Assembly: GCA_949775045.1 (NCBI GenBank)
Contig: OX459109.1
Coordinates: forward strand, 15,546,632 to 15,610,631
Direction: 5' to 3'
DNA: 64,000 nt
Source: Metridium senile
Taxonomy: Eukaryota; Cnidaria; Anthozoa; Actiniaria; Metridiidae
Part shown: in pieces, positions 1 to 13,874 of the stretch
Position numbering within the stretch: the first letter of the stretch is position 1
Layout of the letters: each line of letters opens with the position of its first letter
Position numbers and translations under genes: made by a program
The notes under the pieces: model-generated
Seen by the model: the letters and a program-made list of their open reading frames with translations, nothing else
Told to the model about the DNA's origin: nothing
The model's database searches: none

Positions 1-3000
1 GGAGGGCTGAGGGGGAGAAGAAAAGAGAGGGGGAGTGGATACACTTTGAACGCACAAATGAGCAAAATGATTTTGACAAGCAATTTACAGCAGTTGGACA
101 GGTTTTGGACGTGTACCAAGTCTCACTGCATCAACACAATCACTGGAATAAAATTAGGCAATGAAATAGTTCAACCAAATGACTAACAATAACCTACATC
201 AATATGAAATAATAATATAAAAATATATTTCTTTTTAACGTCTCATTCTATTATTAAAGCCAGGCACAAGTGTCCTGCTAAATGGGACTACAGTACTCAT
301 TACCCCGACATTATAACACACAACACTGCTCGCAATACCGATATAATATGATGGTTACAACCTAATTATCCCCAGTAAATTATGTTATAGCTGTAAAAGT
401 TGTTGTCATGGTAGAGTAGCAAAAGTTTATAACTACAAATATGTTGTCGTGAATAATTGATTAGTAAAATGCTCTCCATTAAGTGAAAAGACAGAGTGAC
501 AGTACTTAAGATATTTGGTATTAATAGTTAATGTAAGTCATCCCTCCTGCAAGGCAACCGTTGAATTAAAAACAACTATTCTTAAGAAAGACTTTTCTCA
601 TATACTTTACTAAAACATTGAGATATGTTTAATATTATTGTATTAATACAATATATATATAAACAAGAGGCTGACAAATCACTTAAAACAGACTTTGGAA
701 GACAGTATCATAATGATTTTAACTTAAGTCAAGAAATATCTAGGTCCCCATTCTATAGATATATTTTTGCATTATTCTTTGAAATATTTGTATAAGTTTT
801 TAGATCGAGGTCTCAGGGAAAGAAATATCTCAATTTTTATGTGGTTTTAGGGTTAGAATAAAATATATTAAAAAGGGCTTTGAAAACGAACATTTCGCCT
901 AAAAAAAGGGAAGGTACTTGTCAATTATCTCACAAGGCAAACAAGTCAAAATGAGGGAGTTAGAATGGTAAAAGGCAACTCGAAACAACATAAATATTGT
1001 GTTCTTTAGTTCTATATAATAATCTATGTTTTACACAATCTAGAAATAGTTCGAATGGCCGCAAAGAGCTGAGTGCATTGGACAGGTATTCTCATCTCAA
1101 CCGTCAAGCTAAGTGAAACCTGCTGTAAGACATGTCTTCATTCAATATTTGTCTACTAGCTTAAGTGAACCATTACAACTAATTTCAAAGGTGTTGTCCT
1201 TCAAATCCTTTCAATGAATAATATCAGAATATTTTGACGCATTTATCTTAACGCGTTGCCAATCTTTTGCAAAATGTTTAGTACATAATTGGAAACTGAA
1301 AATAGCTGTTAAGTCGCTTTAATTTTATAGAAATAAGATATGTTTTATATCCCAAATGAAGCGCACTCTTGGGCAATCTTTTAGAAAGAGTTGTACAAAT
1401 AAACTTCGCACATACAAACATATTAAATGACAATGTATTGGTTTAAAAACGAGAGTTTTCTGAAACTAATTTTTTTAACGGCTTAACTATAAAACGCGTT
1501 CTTAATATTATCTTTATCGGATTTGTTCATTAAAAATTCGTCAAAAGCTTTAAAGATATGTTTAAACGCATTAGTGTTAATCTTGATATTTATCTGTTTG
1601 TTTGTCATTCTACATGTATATTTGCATTGATTATTGACATGCCACACTCTCCAAACAATAGCTTTACTTATAGCAATAGCTTGCTTTATAGCTTGTGCAT
1701 GCAATACCAAGCTTTAAAACTCCTTTATAATTTAGCCTAACTTGAAATAATACCAAAAAACATCAAGAATATGTTATAACTTTTTAAGTAGAAAGTGGCC
1801 AAAACGTGGCACAGAAAAAAAAATTGAATTTAAAAACTCATTTTAAAGAGTCGCGTCTTGAAGCCATCTTGTCGAGATTTAGTCGACATCAAACATCATT
1901 TAACTAACCCTAGTTTAATGAAACTTTCAAGTGTGTTTTAGTAGTAAATTTTCAAAAGTATTTTTTGTCGGATTTTTTTAACGTTTTAATTTCATTAAAG
2001 ATGGTCCTTGTTTTATCTATTCCTCAACTTGTTGTAAGCTAAACTTTTGCTACATTGCTTACATGTCCCTATCAATAATCAAACGGTTCTTAGTTGTGAA
2101 ATACCCTAGCTAACCACGTTTTTATATCCTAACTCTAACGGTTAGCAAGGAAAAGACAGCCCCACGCTAGGTTTCCGGCCCTCGTGTGGCAATGTTACCC
2201 GTTTTACAGCAAAGTTTATTAGGCATTGAACGGCTTTGAACATCGTTGAATGCTCTAACTAGTTCTCCTTATCATTATCGCTACACAGTGTGATAGATAT
2301 GTTAGCTCAGTTCCACGATGTGTTGTGAATACGTCGTTTTAGAGAAGGCTTTCTTTCTGATTGTAGTTATGACCCGGAAGTGTTGCTACTGGCCTATCAT
2401 CTAAATCACCACTAAAATAGACTACAAAGGATAGCCCTTTTTTTGTTTCTTTTATTCTTGAAGGTTAAACTAACCGCTTAAACTATAAATAAACCCTTTT
2501 CCTCTTCTAAACAAATAGTTAATATACACTAAACAAACTAAACTTCAGTGGAGATAACTATCGAAGCTAAGAAGATAAATATCACTGATCCGGCAGGGTT
2601 GTGATATACGTTGCGTTTGCTCCTGTATTTGGTTATTGTTCAAAGTTCTTTTGCCAAAAAGTACAAATATGTTCATGAAATCGTACGTTTTTGTCTTGTC
2701 TAACTTGTAGTACCTCCAGCAGTTAACTAACAATTCGATGACCTTCATGTGCTATTGTTTCAACCTCTTTATTATGATTAAATTTTCATCATGCTTGTAA
2801 AAACTCTCAAACAATGATAGTACAGGTATAGAATCAGATGTTGACTCTATTCCACCGTCCAACATACCATGTACGAAGGCCCTTGCTGAGGAAGACTGCA
2901 GTGCTTTTATTGCCATTGTTTGTTTATATATTTCAGTCTTGTTTTTTTGTCGAATTATCACGAAATAAAACATTATTTGGCAACCTTATTTAACCCGTTT

Positions 3001-6000
3001 TTCAGGACAAACTAAAAGTGCTTTGCGTTATAAGACAAATATGCGTTTAAATATATGATAGAAAAACGATACGTTTTTTCCTCCTTATTGCAAGATGGTG
3101 AAAGATAACAGGTTAAAACAGCGAACACCGGCACCGAATTGTGACTCTTAAGGACTTAAGAAGACACAGCGAAAACCTACCAGAAAACCAGGGACTGATA
3201 AAAAAACCCTTACGTTATTTTCAGACTGAGTACACTTACTTGAGTTGAACTACTTGTAATCAACGATGAGATAAAGAGAGGCAGTTAGATGAGAGATAAG
3301 CAAAGGAGGAGGATTCGATCCATTGGTAGCAAACAAACGCTTCAGGACGGTACACAAACAAACATACTTAGGATGTCAGTAAACAAAACGATATCTAAAA
3401 CAAAAAACTCTCATTGAATTAAGAATTCATGCTCTGAAGAAGAGGTTTTATTGCACCTGTAGATGAGAGTTTCATTGTGAAATAATTTGACTCCATGCAA
3501 AGAAGAAAGAAAGTTTTCAAATTGAAAGAAATACAAATAGAATATATGACCTTGTGGGAACAGACGTTTTGTTTTTGAAAGCTTACAAATTAGAGAACAA
3601 TTACTTTAATTTAGAGACTCAAAATGCGTGAGACTTTGGATATGTCAGTAAAATTGACCATTTCCCACAAATTAACGACATTGATCAAACCCAAACAAAA
3701 CTGAAATGATCCTAAACGTCTTGCAGAATTGATGCCAAACCACAGATGGTTTAGTTAGTTAATATTAAAAACAGCGAGTTTTACAAAAATGTCTCTTTTT
3801 GTTGGTGCAAATCTATCTTTTGACATCTTTTTTTTTTCTCTTTATGAAGTAAAATGTTTTGTTTTTGCTGTAAACGTGGCATTCTCTATCAAGTCGAAGG
3901 ATCACCGCGTCCTGTTCGACCTAGACCAGTTAAACAGCCATATTAATATTGATGCATAACCTAATAGGTTCTTGATGAGAATTGACCAGCATATAGGAAG
4001 AGACAACAAGCCATGTTTCCAAGGCTGATCGAATACCGGAAGTCTCTGTATTGACAAAAAACTGCAACATTTTATAACAAACACCGATAAATAAAGGAAA
4101 GAAAGCGAATAGAAGAAATTATAAGGAATGAGAAATACGGAGAATTAAACGGAGAGAGAAAAATAGTGAAATATGTAATTTACATTGTTATATATTTGTA
4201 TGTTATTGTTGTGGATATCACTACCATTTTTAAGACTGAATTAAAGTTATTCTGTCAGATTCACGACTGTTTAAGTGAAATATACGCCACCTGTATGCGA
4301 CGCAGTCCGAACAGGCAATTTTACATATGTAGATTTCTAATCATAAAACTATATATTAACTTTAAACCACCGTTTAGTTCCATATATTATCCATTTCCCT
4401 TGTTATTAAATACTTTCATTTCACAGCGCGTTCCAACTACTGTTTTGCAATATTGAAATAATGGTTTTCGCCCTGATAACACAGTTTATAGTGTATCGAT
4501 ATAATATGAATTGAGAAGAGTATTAAAGCCTTGCCAACTATTTCATTCTACATTGTACAAGGTGTCAGGCACAAAATACCTTGATTATTCCACTTAATAC
4601 TTTCAAAGAATCACCTCAAAACCTTAAGGACTGTTAAATAGAGACATTATTATATTATATATTACCGCAAGTTAGCAAAAACAAGCCTATGGCAATAGAT
4701 ATGAGTACAATTATCAATATATGTTAAACTTGTATGTCGTGGTGAGATATTTGCGAAGAAAACACTGGCTATCTTAGAAAACTCAAAACTCCAATTTATA
4801 GCTTAGCTCACTCCTATTAACAACTATCTCAAGAGAAAATATGAATAAATAAAAAACGAAAAGTAGAAATGAAATACCGCGAACTAATATAACCAGAAAA
4901 CAGCATTATGGCTAAGGCAATTCCCCTCTTAGCTTCGAATATTAGCTTAAAAAACTTTAACCGCAATCAGTCTCAAACCTGACCAAAATTGTGTCAAAAT
5001 CATACTACATCATCGTACAATCATGAAATATCATTGGTATCACCTACCTATGCCGTAGTGTTCACCCATAGTTATCAGTGTTCGAGATAGCTTATCGCCG
5101 TGTTACACCGCTCGGTCCTCCTCTGTCTAATGCGAGAAATCAACGCAAACTGTTTTCAGCTAATCAATGTCGTCATGGTCCGTTGTATTCGCTCAGGAAG
5201 GGGGACTCCAAAATGACGTCACAAGGACACGTGGTTCAGCAGCCAGCTATTTTAGGAATACTAACGAGTTCAACAGTAATTATGTCTTATTCAACATGTG
5301 GTATTTAGTCAAATGAATATCAGTACAAGTGGAAAACCTTTATTCAATTAAGCTACCTCAGAAGGTATTATCATCGTCTTGTATGCATGCCCTTGTTAGC
5401 TCAACTCTCGACTAAAACCCTCTTTTACAAGTTGAACAAGTGACCCCTAGCTTCACCATATCAATTACGAACGGAGATTGAAACAGTTTTATTATTATTA
5501 TTTCTTTTATTACTATTATTGCTTTTATTATTATTATTATTATCATCTTGTAATTAATACAACCGTTCCAAAACATATTTTAATCAGTTTTTCTAGTTTT
5601 TCATCTCAAAAGTACCCTATCTTTTAAATGCCTTCGAACAGTAAACCAAACGGTAAACAACCTCCTATAATGATAGAATTCTTTCTCAAATGCAAAGCTG
5701 ATCAAAAAACAACTTCTTTATGGTAAATTATGAACAATTACCCGGTGCAAACCATCAAATCCGCTTGCTAGACAATAGCCTAAGTCCACATTTTCAGAGC
5801 ATATTTTTTCCGGCCAGCTAGTGTCTCTGTATAGGGGAGCTGTTAAAATAGTCCTTTTACTCGCTGAAATACCTGTTATACGGTCTCTTGCTGTGTTGTA
5901 AATACACGCGTTCTATAAAAGTCAACCAAGAATAGCTAATTCGAAACGTATTCGCCCACTCGATAAGCTAATTACGACCTTATGACGTCACAAGCACGTG

Positions 6001-7885
6001 TTTAGAGATGCTCAACAATAACTTATTTTCATTTGACTGAGAAGATTGAAAAATAGAATTAAATTGCAAGAAAAGAAAATAGTTTCAAGTTAGAGAACAG
6101 TTATTTGAGATTACTGTCTTGAATAACACTGAGTTTTAAGTAGCAGTTCTTTAAAACATAATTTGGCTGAACTCAGACAAACTATAGAAAAAAAATAGCG
6201 TTAAAATACTAACGGGATCTTTAAGAGGAATTAATGACAAACATTACTGAAGGTTTTCAATGTTTTAAGTAGTGATATTTAGAGGTCTAAAATTATGTAC
6301 ATTTTTGTACAAGCGATTAGGTAAAAGGCAAGGTTATATCGAGACAAAATAACAAACGGCCTAAAGACCTTAGTCTATCTACAGCTGGTATATTATGAAT
6401 ATTTGATTATACTTCAGTGTAGTAAGTGTTTTGCAAAACGTCAATCCCACTTAAACTGTTCAAAACAAAAAACAAGCTTCAAAACGACAAAAATACTTGA
6501 CTAAATAAAATTCTGGTGCTGAGGATAACCGTTATGTTTAAAGATGATATTTGATTGTTTAAAGTCTGAATGTCAACAGATATCTGTAGACACTACTTCC
6601 GTTTATAGGTCGTTACCAAGCTAAGATAGTCGGTGGATAACTCACACCACAAGCTTAACAATTTTACAAGCGATTTGTGATAATACGTCTGATTTGAACA
6701 GTTACAAATTGATTTAGTGCAGTAATAATTTTCCATTTACTATAATCTATTTTTAACTAACAAGATTCATTATAGTCACAGGATTATTTTATTAAAACAT
6801 TTTAAACAGATAATTGTCGCCTCCCTTTATTCATCCAAGCATCAATTTATGATTTCCATACGTATTAATGAAAAACCCATCATGTTAACGAAGATAAGTG
6901 TTTTAGTAGTGGGGGTTCACTTTAAAAAACAACTAATGAAAATATCGCTGAATAGTAACATTGTGTAAATGGAAAAACAGCCACGACTTGGAACTAAAGC
7001 GGCAAAGATTGTGTTTATCTGATGACCACGAAATATGATGTGACGAGCCATTTGTCGGATGGAAGGTCCAAACTAGTTAGCTATAATAAATAAAACGCCT
7101 TTCGAATTCAATGTTAAAAACTGAAATCAAGGTCAAACTTCACACCTAGATGTTAATTTAAATGTTGGGTTTTAAATTTTATTCCTTGGATTTTTTTTTA
7201 AAAAGTTTGATTGTTGACAATCGTTTCGTAATTGAAACTCCACCGCCTTAGATGATCGAATTTTTTCCCTTTTTGTCCTCTTTGTGTGATTTTTTCCTTC
7301 TTCTTCGCTTTCTTTGTGGTTAATGTTTTTTTTAACTTTTCGGAAGTTCAAAACAAGTTAAATATGAAACAAAAACTTCGATGGGTTATTAGTTTAATGA
7401 TAATGTTTGTTTTTTGTTTAAAAGGAAGTTGACTTAGAGCTAGTATTGAGGGGTTCAACTACTCGATTAGCTGCCAATTGGATCCTTTTGTCAGTCATCT
7501 GGACAACAATAGCAATGTGATACATAACTTCCATGCTAATCATCGTTCTTTCTTCTAGCTAATCACACATACACCGTTCATTATCTCCCATAATTATTCT
7601 TAAATCACAACGGACATAGAAAACAAGTTCCACTTTGCTTGGTTGCCATGGTAGTTAGAGGAAGTTATAGAGGTTAGTACGTAAAGACCGTAAGTAAGAT
7701 TTTATTTTGTCAACACTGAGCATTCGATTGCATGTTACATTTTCAATTATCAGGAAGTACAAACGAGTGTAGTTGACGTAATTATCAGGTTAGTCATCAA
7801 TTTTAATCACACTTATGCCCTAAAGACCGAAAACCCTATCAAAATAGAAGAATAAAAAAAAAAGAACTGGCTGTTTTTATCTGAT
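1..7885. other. Gene-poor AT-rich stretch, no supported gene
   Basis: I see no convincing exon here: open frames are all under 100 codons, AT-biased and without recognisable domains or paired splice sites. It holds short homopolymers and a small ATT/ATC-rich simple repeat near 5490-5550. One weak exception is a pair of adjacent minus-strand frames at 2545-2973, listed separately. Distant exons or enhancers of an off-window gene cannot be excluded. Confidence 0.6.
2752..2973 (-). other. Weak possible coding exon, unrecognised
   Basis: A 73-codon minus-strand frame ends in KRLKQ and is followed after nine bases by a second minus-strand frame (2545-2748, 67 codons). The amino-acid composition of the inner part (…ARAFVHGMLDGGIES…) is less AT-driven than the surrounding noise. 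There is no domain, no clear splice context and no family I recognise. It could be a fossil exon, part of a small gene, or chance. Confidence 0.12.
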
Positions 7886-7889
7886 TGAT

Positions 7890-8053
7890 AACTGGAAAGT
7901 AGCGAGTAAACTAGTGTAGGCTGCATCGGTGTATAACTATAAACCAAAATAGAGATAAAACGAAAATAACGAAAATAATAAAAGCAACACCGTAAAAAAA
8001 ATGTAATTTAACTTTACTGACGTTTCGAGCTTTAGCCCTTCGTCGGAGTAATG
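7890..8053 (+). repeat. Hairpin-core element, copy 1 (one unit plus core)
   Basis: Begins with one minisatellite unit (key words AGCGAGTAAACTAGT and AGGCTGC..CGGTGT), passes AACACCGTAAAAAA and ends in the core GACGTTTCGAGCTTTAGCCC followed by TTCGTCGGAGT. The same unit and core recur at 17.9-19.4, 35.8-36.0, 44.3, 58.1 and 58.7 kb, so this is a dispersed family member, not single-copy DNA. Confidence 0.8.
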
Positions 8054-8489
8054 GCTTTATATGTTAAAAATCGGTCACGTGTCAAGGTTCTAAATTTACG
8101 TCCATCAACCAGTTTTAACGGCCTTTTTAAATGCTCGAGTTCTTTAAGGCGATTGTCCTATACTGTCTTTTAGGGTTTAACAAACTCATCGTAATAATAA
8201 AACATACATCTGTCTGTCACGCTGAAATAATATCACTGGCTTCAGGCAATTACCGAGATTTCCCACTTTTTTCAAAGCTGATTCCTATTATGACTAGCAT
8301 AATTTCTTCACAGGATTTAATCCTGTGTATTTTTTAAAGGATTAGAAAATCATCCAATATTACACACCATATGTGCTCCTAGATAATAGGCACTTTACAA
8401 AAAGACTGAAAAATATGAAAACTTTTCAAAAACTATCGTATAATTAGTATAGTGTTTTCATGATAATATGCAGCCCGTAAAGTCCTCCA

Positions 8490-8575
8490 CTGAATTAAGT
8501 GTTTGTAAAGCGCACTGAGACTACGTATAGTGCGCTATAAAAGCGCCTTCCATTATTATTATTATTATGATTGAA
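8490..8575 (+). repeat. Retroposon-like 3' tail
   Basis: The stretch GCGCACTGAGACTACG…GTGCGCTATAAAAGCGCC ends in an (ATT)n run. A stem-forming GCGC motif followed by a trinucleotide tail is typical of LINE/SINE 3' ends. Similar ends occur at 56195-56285 and 60868-60930, supporting a mobile origin. No coding part is attached. Confidence 0.45.
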
Positions 8576-8864
8576 AACAAGGTATGGTAAGACTATTTAC
8601 CCAAAACACTTAACTGCACAAAATCAACTTATACTTGTAGAACTGAATTTGAACTATACATTTTTGTTTAAAGAACTTGTACAAATTTTTAAACTGAATA
8701 AAATATTGTTACGAAAGAATACTTGTGAAACCTCCTAGTGCATTGACTGGTAAAAAAGAACAAAGGCAGTTTTAGGCGGGCAACTTCTCCCATTGGTAAA
8801 TAACAACTATACTATTGAATTAATGAGTTTAATCGATCGTCCTCTTAAAGTAGAGCCGGAACGC

Positions 8865-9275
8865 ACTGAATCCGTGAAATAGATATTAGACTAATACACC
8901 TTATAGTAGAGTGAAGGCACTAAACCAGTGAAATATATATTAGACTAATACACCTTAGTAGAGTGAAGACACTAAACCAGTGAAATAGATATTAGACTAA
9001 TACACCTTATAGTAGAGTGAAGGCACTAAACCAGTGAAATAGATATTAGACAAATACACCTTAGTAGAGTGAAGGTACTAAACCAGTGAAATAGATATTA
9101 AACTAATACACCTTAGTAGAGTGAAGACACTAAACCAGTGAAATAGATATTAGACTAATACACCTTAGTAGAGTGAAGGTACTAAACCAGTGAAATAGAT
9201 ATTAGACTAATACACCTTAGTAGAGTGAAGGCACTAAACCAGTGAAATAGATATTAGACTAATACACCATAGCAG
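8865..9275 (+). repeat. ~50-bp minisatellite, about 8 copies
   Basis: Eight successive units share AGTGAAATAGATATTAGACT, then AATACACC and TTAGTAGAGTGAAGGCACTA. Some units carry an extra four bases (TATAG), so period alternates between about 47 and 51 bp. Divergence between units is only a few substitutions, indicating recent expansion. It lies in intergenic DNA with no gene within 10 kb. Confidence 0.93.
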
Positions 9276-10017
9276 ATTGACTAGATTGACTAGATTATGA
9301 TTTGTTTGCGCAAAATCATCTAATATTTTTTTATGAATCTAGAACATGTAACCCTTTTAAATACATAGTTTTTTAATGGTTATCATTTTAAGAACGGTGC
9401 CCATATCAATTCACTAATCATTGACATTATTTGATAATATGATAACTGTATCCAAAATATATAATATGATTTGTATCACTACGTTGTAAGCAGAATTGGC
9501 ATCTAAAGAGCATTTAGTGATCGTTTCTTTTGCCAAAATACACGGTATCTGATATGTACACTTCAATTAATCATGATTACCTAACAAACCAGAGTTGGTG
9601 TTTGGTAAATATCTACTTGACTGCATCGCTGGCAGTAATGATAGGAAATATCAGAATACAGCATAAGCATTAACAAGAAGGAGAGGAATTAGAAAATAAA
9701 AACAGCTTCATTAATTAGTCATCCACAGGACCGATGCAGTACTGGGGTGATTTTCCGTGCAACAAAAATGGTTATTTAGTTCGTTTTGGTCGATAAAGAA
9801 CAAAAGAAAACAATGGGTTTCGAGTCTACTTTTCTACAATAAAGTATTAATATTCTTTCACGCCGGCGAAGGGAAATATTCTAATCAAAATCAATGTGCA
9901 AAATAACGGTGTAAGTGATGGATACTAAGTTAGTAGGCAGAGGAAAAACATATACCATCATTGCGACATAATTCTGAGCATTTAACTATTAGTATAAAAG
10001 TAAAGAATAGTATTTTA

Positions 10018-10091
10018 GGTCGGAAGTCCCTTCAGCCGAAGCTGATCTTCCAGAGAGCCGATGGTGCGCTCATTTTACTTCCCTCTCTCCA

Positions 10092-10123
<32 letters not shown>

Positions 10124-10237
10124 CTTAAAGCTACACGGAAAGAAGAGAAGTCGAAACAAGGATGCGAGGTCACTGGGAATCGAACTCGGGACCTCTCGCA
10201 CAGAATGCCGCGCACTAACCAACTGTGTCATCCTTGC
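10018..10237 (-). mobile_element. tRNA-derived SINE
   Basis: Read on the minus strand the element starts with a tRNA-like head: the first seven bases AAGGATG pair with CATCCTT about 70 bases later, an A-box-like GTTGGTTAGTGCG follows, and a B box GAGTTCGATTCCC sits at the expected spacing. The anticodon arm is degenerate, so this is not a functional tRNA. A ~140-bp body follows and ends near GCTTCGGCTGAAGGGACTTC. A head of this kind supplies an internal Pol III promoter. Confidence 0.7.
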
Positions 10238-10629
10238 TTCTAAAAAAATATATAGAAAATATTTCTATAATTAGGCTCAGAGAGTAACTATGATTATCGA
10301 TTAAAGAAGACAGATAGAACCAAAAGTAGAAGTGTTTACAACAACCTTACATATATAGGCAAGGCGCTGGTCATATTGCTAGTTATACGCCTACATTTTG
10401 ACGCAGTTTGTTTTTGCACTGATGTCGTCATCAATTGTTTTCAACTCAGACAAAAGAGCGTTTTTAAATGCTCCCAACTAGTATACTCACTCCTAGTATA
10501 GTGATTACTGTGTAAGGAGTATTAACATTAAAGCATTAAAACAACAACAAATTAAGATTGCAGCCCATTTGTCTTGTGTAATGGTGTAGCACCTTTCTTA
10601 TTTCAGACAAGCATCGCAGCGCTTTTCGA

Positions 10630-10880
10630 GGTTAGTTATGCTGATCGGACTGCTACTACAACGCATATTGCAGCCACGCAGGATGAAATTATCAGACTCC
10701 TATGCAACGCAAAGTGCAGACACACAGTTAACAATCATGACAGTTTTATATGATAAATGTGAAGGACTTATCGGACTGCTATTACAAGTCTGACATGCAA
10801 TATGACGCACCGAATTCAGTGTAGGCACAAAGTAAGCACTACTCATGAAAGTTTTATACGAGAAAGACTTCAGTATATAT
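10630..10880. repeat. Two diverged copies of a ~130-bp sequence
   Basis: Phrases such as ATCGGACTGCTA, ATGCAA/CAACGCA, CATGACAGTTTTATA and GAAAGTTTTATACG recur about 120-130 bp apart. The copies are considerably diverged, so this is an old duplication or degenerate minisatellite. No function is inferred. Confidence 0.4.
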
Positions 10881-11214
10881 CGGAATCACGGCGATTATTG
10901 CAGCAAAACAGTTTACAATTATGTAGTGTATGTAATGCAATGTCTTTTCAGAAAACATCGAACTTGTTTGATTACAAGTTAGTTTGCAGGGCCCTTTTCA
11001 GTGCTGTAGAAACTGATTCAAGCATGTTGTTTGTAAATCCAGGTTTATCAATATCAAAACACTTGACGTGCAGGTCTGTTTAGACTTCCTTTAATAAGTC
11101 ACGGTAGTTGTATGAATAGCGCCAAGGCCAATATCTACATGCACACCCTCTTGTTAACACACAATGCAGTTACAGGTACATAATAGCTTGTGCCCGCCGG
11201 TATTCACTAGCATG

Positions 11215-11790
11215 AGGCTATATTTAGGGCATAATAGTCTATACTCGGTCAATATTCACACATGAACACACCCTATATAACCACGCAATATGTTCAATAT
11301 TAACCGGTCCATAATAGTCTATACTCGGTCAATATTCACACATGAACACACCCTATATAACCACGCAATATGTTCAAGTTAACCGGTCCATAATAGTCTA
11401 TACTCGGTCAATATTCACATATGAACACACACCCCGTCTTATACCACGCAAAATGGTAGCGTTAATCGGTCCAAAATAGTTTGTACCCATGCACTAGCAT
11501 GAGGTTATACCCAGACCATAATAGTCTATACTCGGTCAATATTCACACACGAACACACCCATCTTATATACCACGCAATATGTTCAAGTTACTGGTCCAT
11601 AATAGTTTGTACCCGGTCAATATGCACATATGAACACACCCCTATATAACCACGCAATATGTTCAAGTTAACCGGTCCATAATAGTTTGTACCCGGTCAA
11701 TATGCACATATGAACACACCCCTATTTAACCACGCAATATATTCAAGTTAACCGGTCCATAATAGTTTGTACCCGGTCCATAACAGCTTT
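11215..11790 (+). repeat. ~80-bp minisatellite, 7-8 copies
   Basis: Units begin CCATAATAGTCTATACTCGG or the variant CCATAATAGTTTGTACCCGG, continue through TCAATATTCACACATGAACA and ACCACGCAATATGTTCAAGT, and end TTAACCGGT. Starts fall near 11230, 11309, 11389, 11517, 11597, 11677 and 11757. The two variants are blocked (older variant left, newer right), suggesting successive amplification. Confidence 0.9.
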
Positions 11791-12274
11791 AAACGTCAGT
11801 GTACATATTGTTTTTGATGTCTCCAGCTGAGCACAGTATGCATTGTGAGCTGGTTATTATTCGTATTGTTCAATGAAGAATCGTCTGTTTGTTTAACCCG
11901 TAGGCGTTATCTACCTATCTCATGCAAATTCTTATCTACTCCGAAACTACACGATTCACCTGATGTCTTATTGGGTTGTTTAGTTCTTCAGTTTCTTCCC
12001 TATAACATGCTATAAAGGGCGTGAAGAATCAGTTCTATTAAACCGCTCTTTTTCTGGGCCTAACTGAAGGATCATCCGATGTCTTTATCCACTTATCATC
12101 ATTTAATTTGTTTATAATTGACACAACGTCTATTCTAGCTGCTAGTATGCACAATTCATACTTTAATAGTCAAAACATATCTCTCAGACTAGCCGAAGTC
12201 TATCAAGGTTGATATAGTACTATCTACGAGAATGAACTGGTGAACTTTATAGTTGGGAACAATATTACTGCACA

Positions 12275-12440
12275 AAATGTCGTAACGTTAACAACGTCAG
12301 TAAGTGACTTTTTTTGTGGTGTATAATTAAGTCACCAGTTTTACTCCGGCGAAGGATTAATATAACGTCCAAAACGTCAGTAACACTCATTCACGGTGTA
12401 TAAGCTACCATATTTACTCTCATCAAAGGATTTTTTGACT
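12275..12440 (+). repeat. Degraded hairpin-core element
   Basis: Contains scrambled remnants of the core (AACGTCAGTAA, TTTACTCCGGCGAAGGATTA, ACGGTGTATAAG) but none intact. I read it as an old copy of the family seen at 17.9-19.4 kb. Confidence 0.45.
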
Positions 12441-12974
12441 TTTTGCATTTTCCGTCAGTTTTCGTGAACCGTCTCGGCCAACGGTGAGGTATAACAACAG
12501 CTGTGTCTCTGAGTCAATGGATGCGTGCAGCTCGTGTTGAAGGTCTCACACAGTGCTTAAGTAACGATAGTTTAAATAGGCTTTTGAAAACTTTAATAAT
12601 GATAACGAAAACAAACTTGAAAAATTGTAAAAATAAGCTGATTTTATTGTAGGTTATTTTCATCCAAATTCAGAAAGTCCTGAAAAGATCAGTAAATAAT
12701 GATAACAATTAATAACGCGCAGATTCGCACCTGAACTAGGGTACGTACACTACCTAAGACGTCGATCTGCAGAAGGTTTATGCTCGTGTATATGAACGTG
12801 GACTATAATTGATTATTATTGACATAAAGAACAACACCATAGCAACACAGTTTGCTCTAAACCTACGAAATAATACAAAAATACATTGTACCTATATTAA
12901 AGACTGTTTCAATAAGAGACAATAGCCTCCCATCTCTAGGACCTCCCAGCTACACCTCAATTAGACCACGTTCA

Positions 12975-13300
12975 CAAGCTACCTTCACAACAGAACAATA
13001 GAGTTAAAGTTAACGCACGAAAATTATACCGACATCAGCTTATATCGCACTCAGATCTGGTATGGTCAGTTCTACCTTACTGCAGTAAACTAGGATATAT
13101 TGACTTAAAACGCGATGTAGCTAAGCTATCGTTATCAAAACCTTCAGAACGAACAATAGAGTTAAAGTTATCGCACGAAAATTATACCGACATCAGCTTA
13201 TATCGCACTCAGATCTGGTATCGTCAGTTCTAACTTACTACAGTAAACTAGGATATCTTGACTTAAAACGTGTTGTAGCTAAGCTAGCTAGTTGTCAATA
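12975..13300 (+). repeat. Tandem duplication of ~158 bp
   Basis: The block starting GAACAATAGAGTTAAAGTTA at 12993 is repeated from 13151 with few changes, including TTATACCGACATCAGC, CGCACTCAGATCTGGTAT and CAGTAAACTAGGATAT. The copies are adjacent, so this is a simple tandem duplication. No open frame of note spans it. Confidence 0.9.
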
Positions 13301-13874
13301 AAATGGTGGTTTGAAATATTTCATTTGTCTATTGTATTTGTTTGCTATTATTGTCTACGGTATGTTTCAATACAAGATCTATATCATCTACACTCTTTAA
13401 AGATATCTCATTTTATCTGTTTATTATTATTGTTTTATATAGTTTTATTTGCCTACTAGCTTCGCTCTGCAGCTTAACTTTGCTATATTTATTAATGACG
13501 CCCTGTAAGACGATCTCATGTCAATTATGGTGTGCTATAAGAACTTAATCCATTGAACACACGAGTGCACAATTAATTTGTAAAGCCAAATCATTTTAAT
13601 CAGTCTAATTCTTGGTATTATTCAACAAAAGACCGCGGGCTGCCTTGCCTGTGGATGCATGGTTCCAGTATGGTGTCCCGTTATTAGGGTATCTAGTTAT
13701 ATAACAATTTGTTAACCAAGTTCTTCATATCAATGTTGTACTTTAAGTAAATTACAGCTCCTGCACCCATCCATGTATAGTAATGTACTTTAGTAGACTC
13801 TCTGTGCAATTTTTTATCACTGATTATTTTTTTGAATCTACTGATGTGAAGGTCATAGACATTGAAATGGCTGA

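Noticed and set aside
5078..5308. 76-codon plus-strand frame with slightly higher GC
   Set aside because: No recognisable family, and no supporting splice or promoter context.
10160..10237. Functional tRNA gene on the minus strand
   Set aside because: The acceptor ends pair, but the anticodon and T arms do not fold properly and a SINE body follows.
10061..10243. 60-codon plus-strand frame ending in a VTGNRTRDLSHRMPRTN-like peptide
   Set aside because: This peptide is the antisense translation of the tRNA-derived SINE head, a common annotation artefact.
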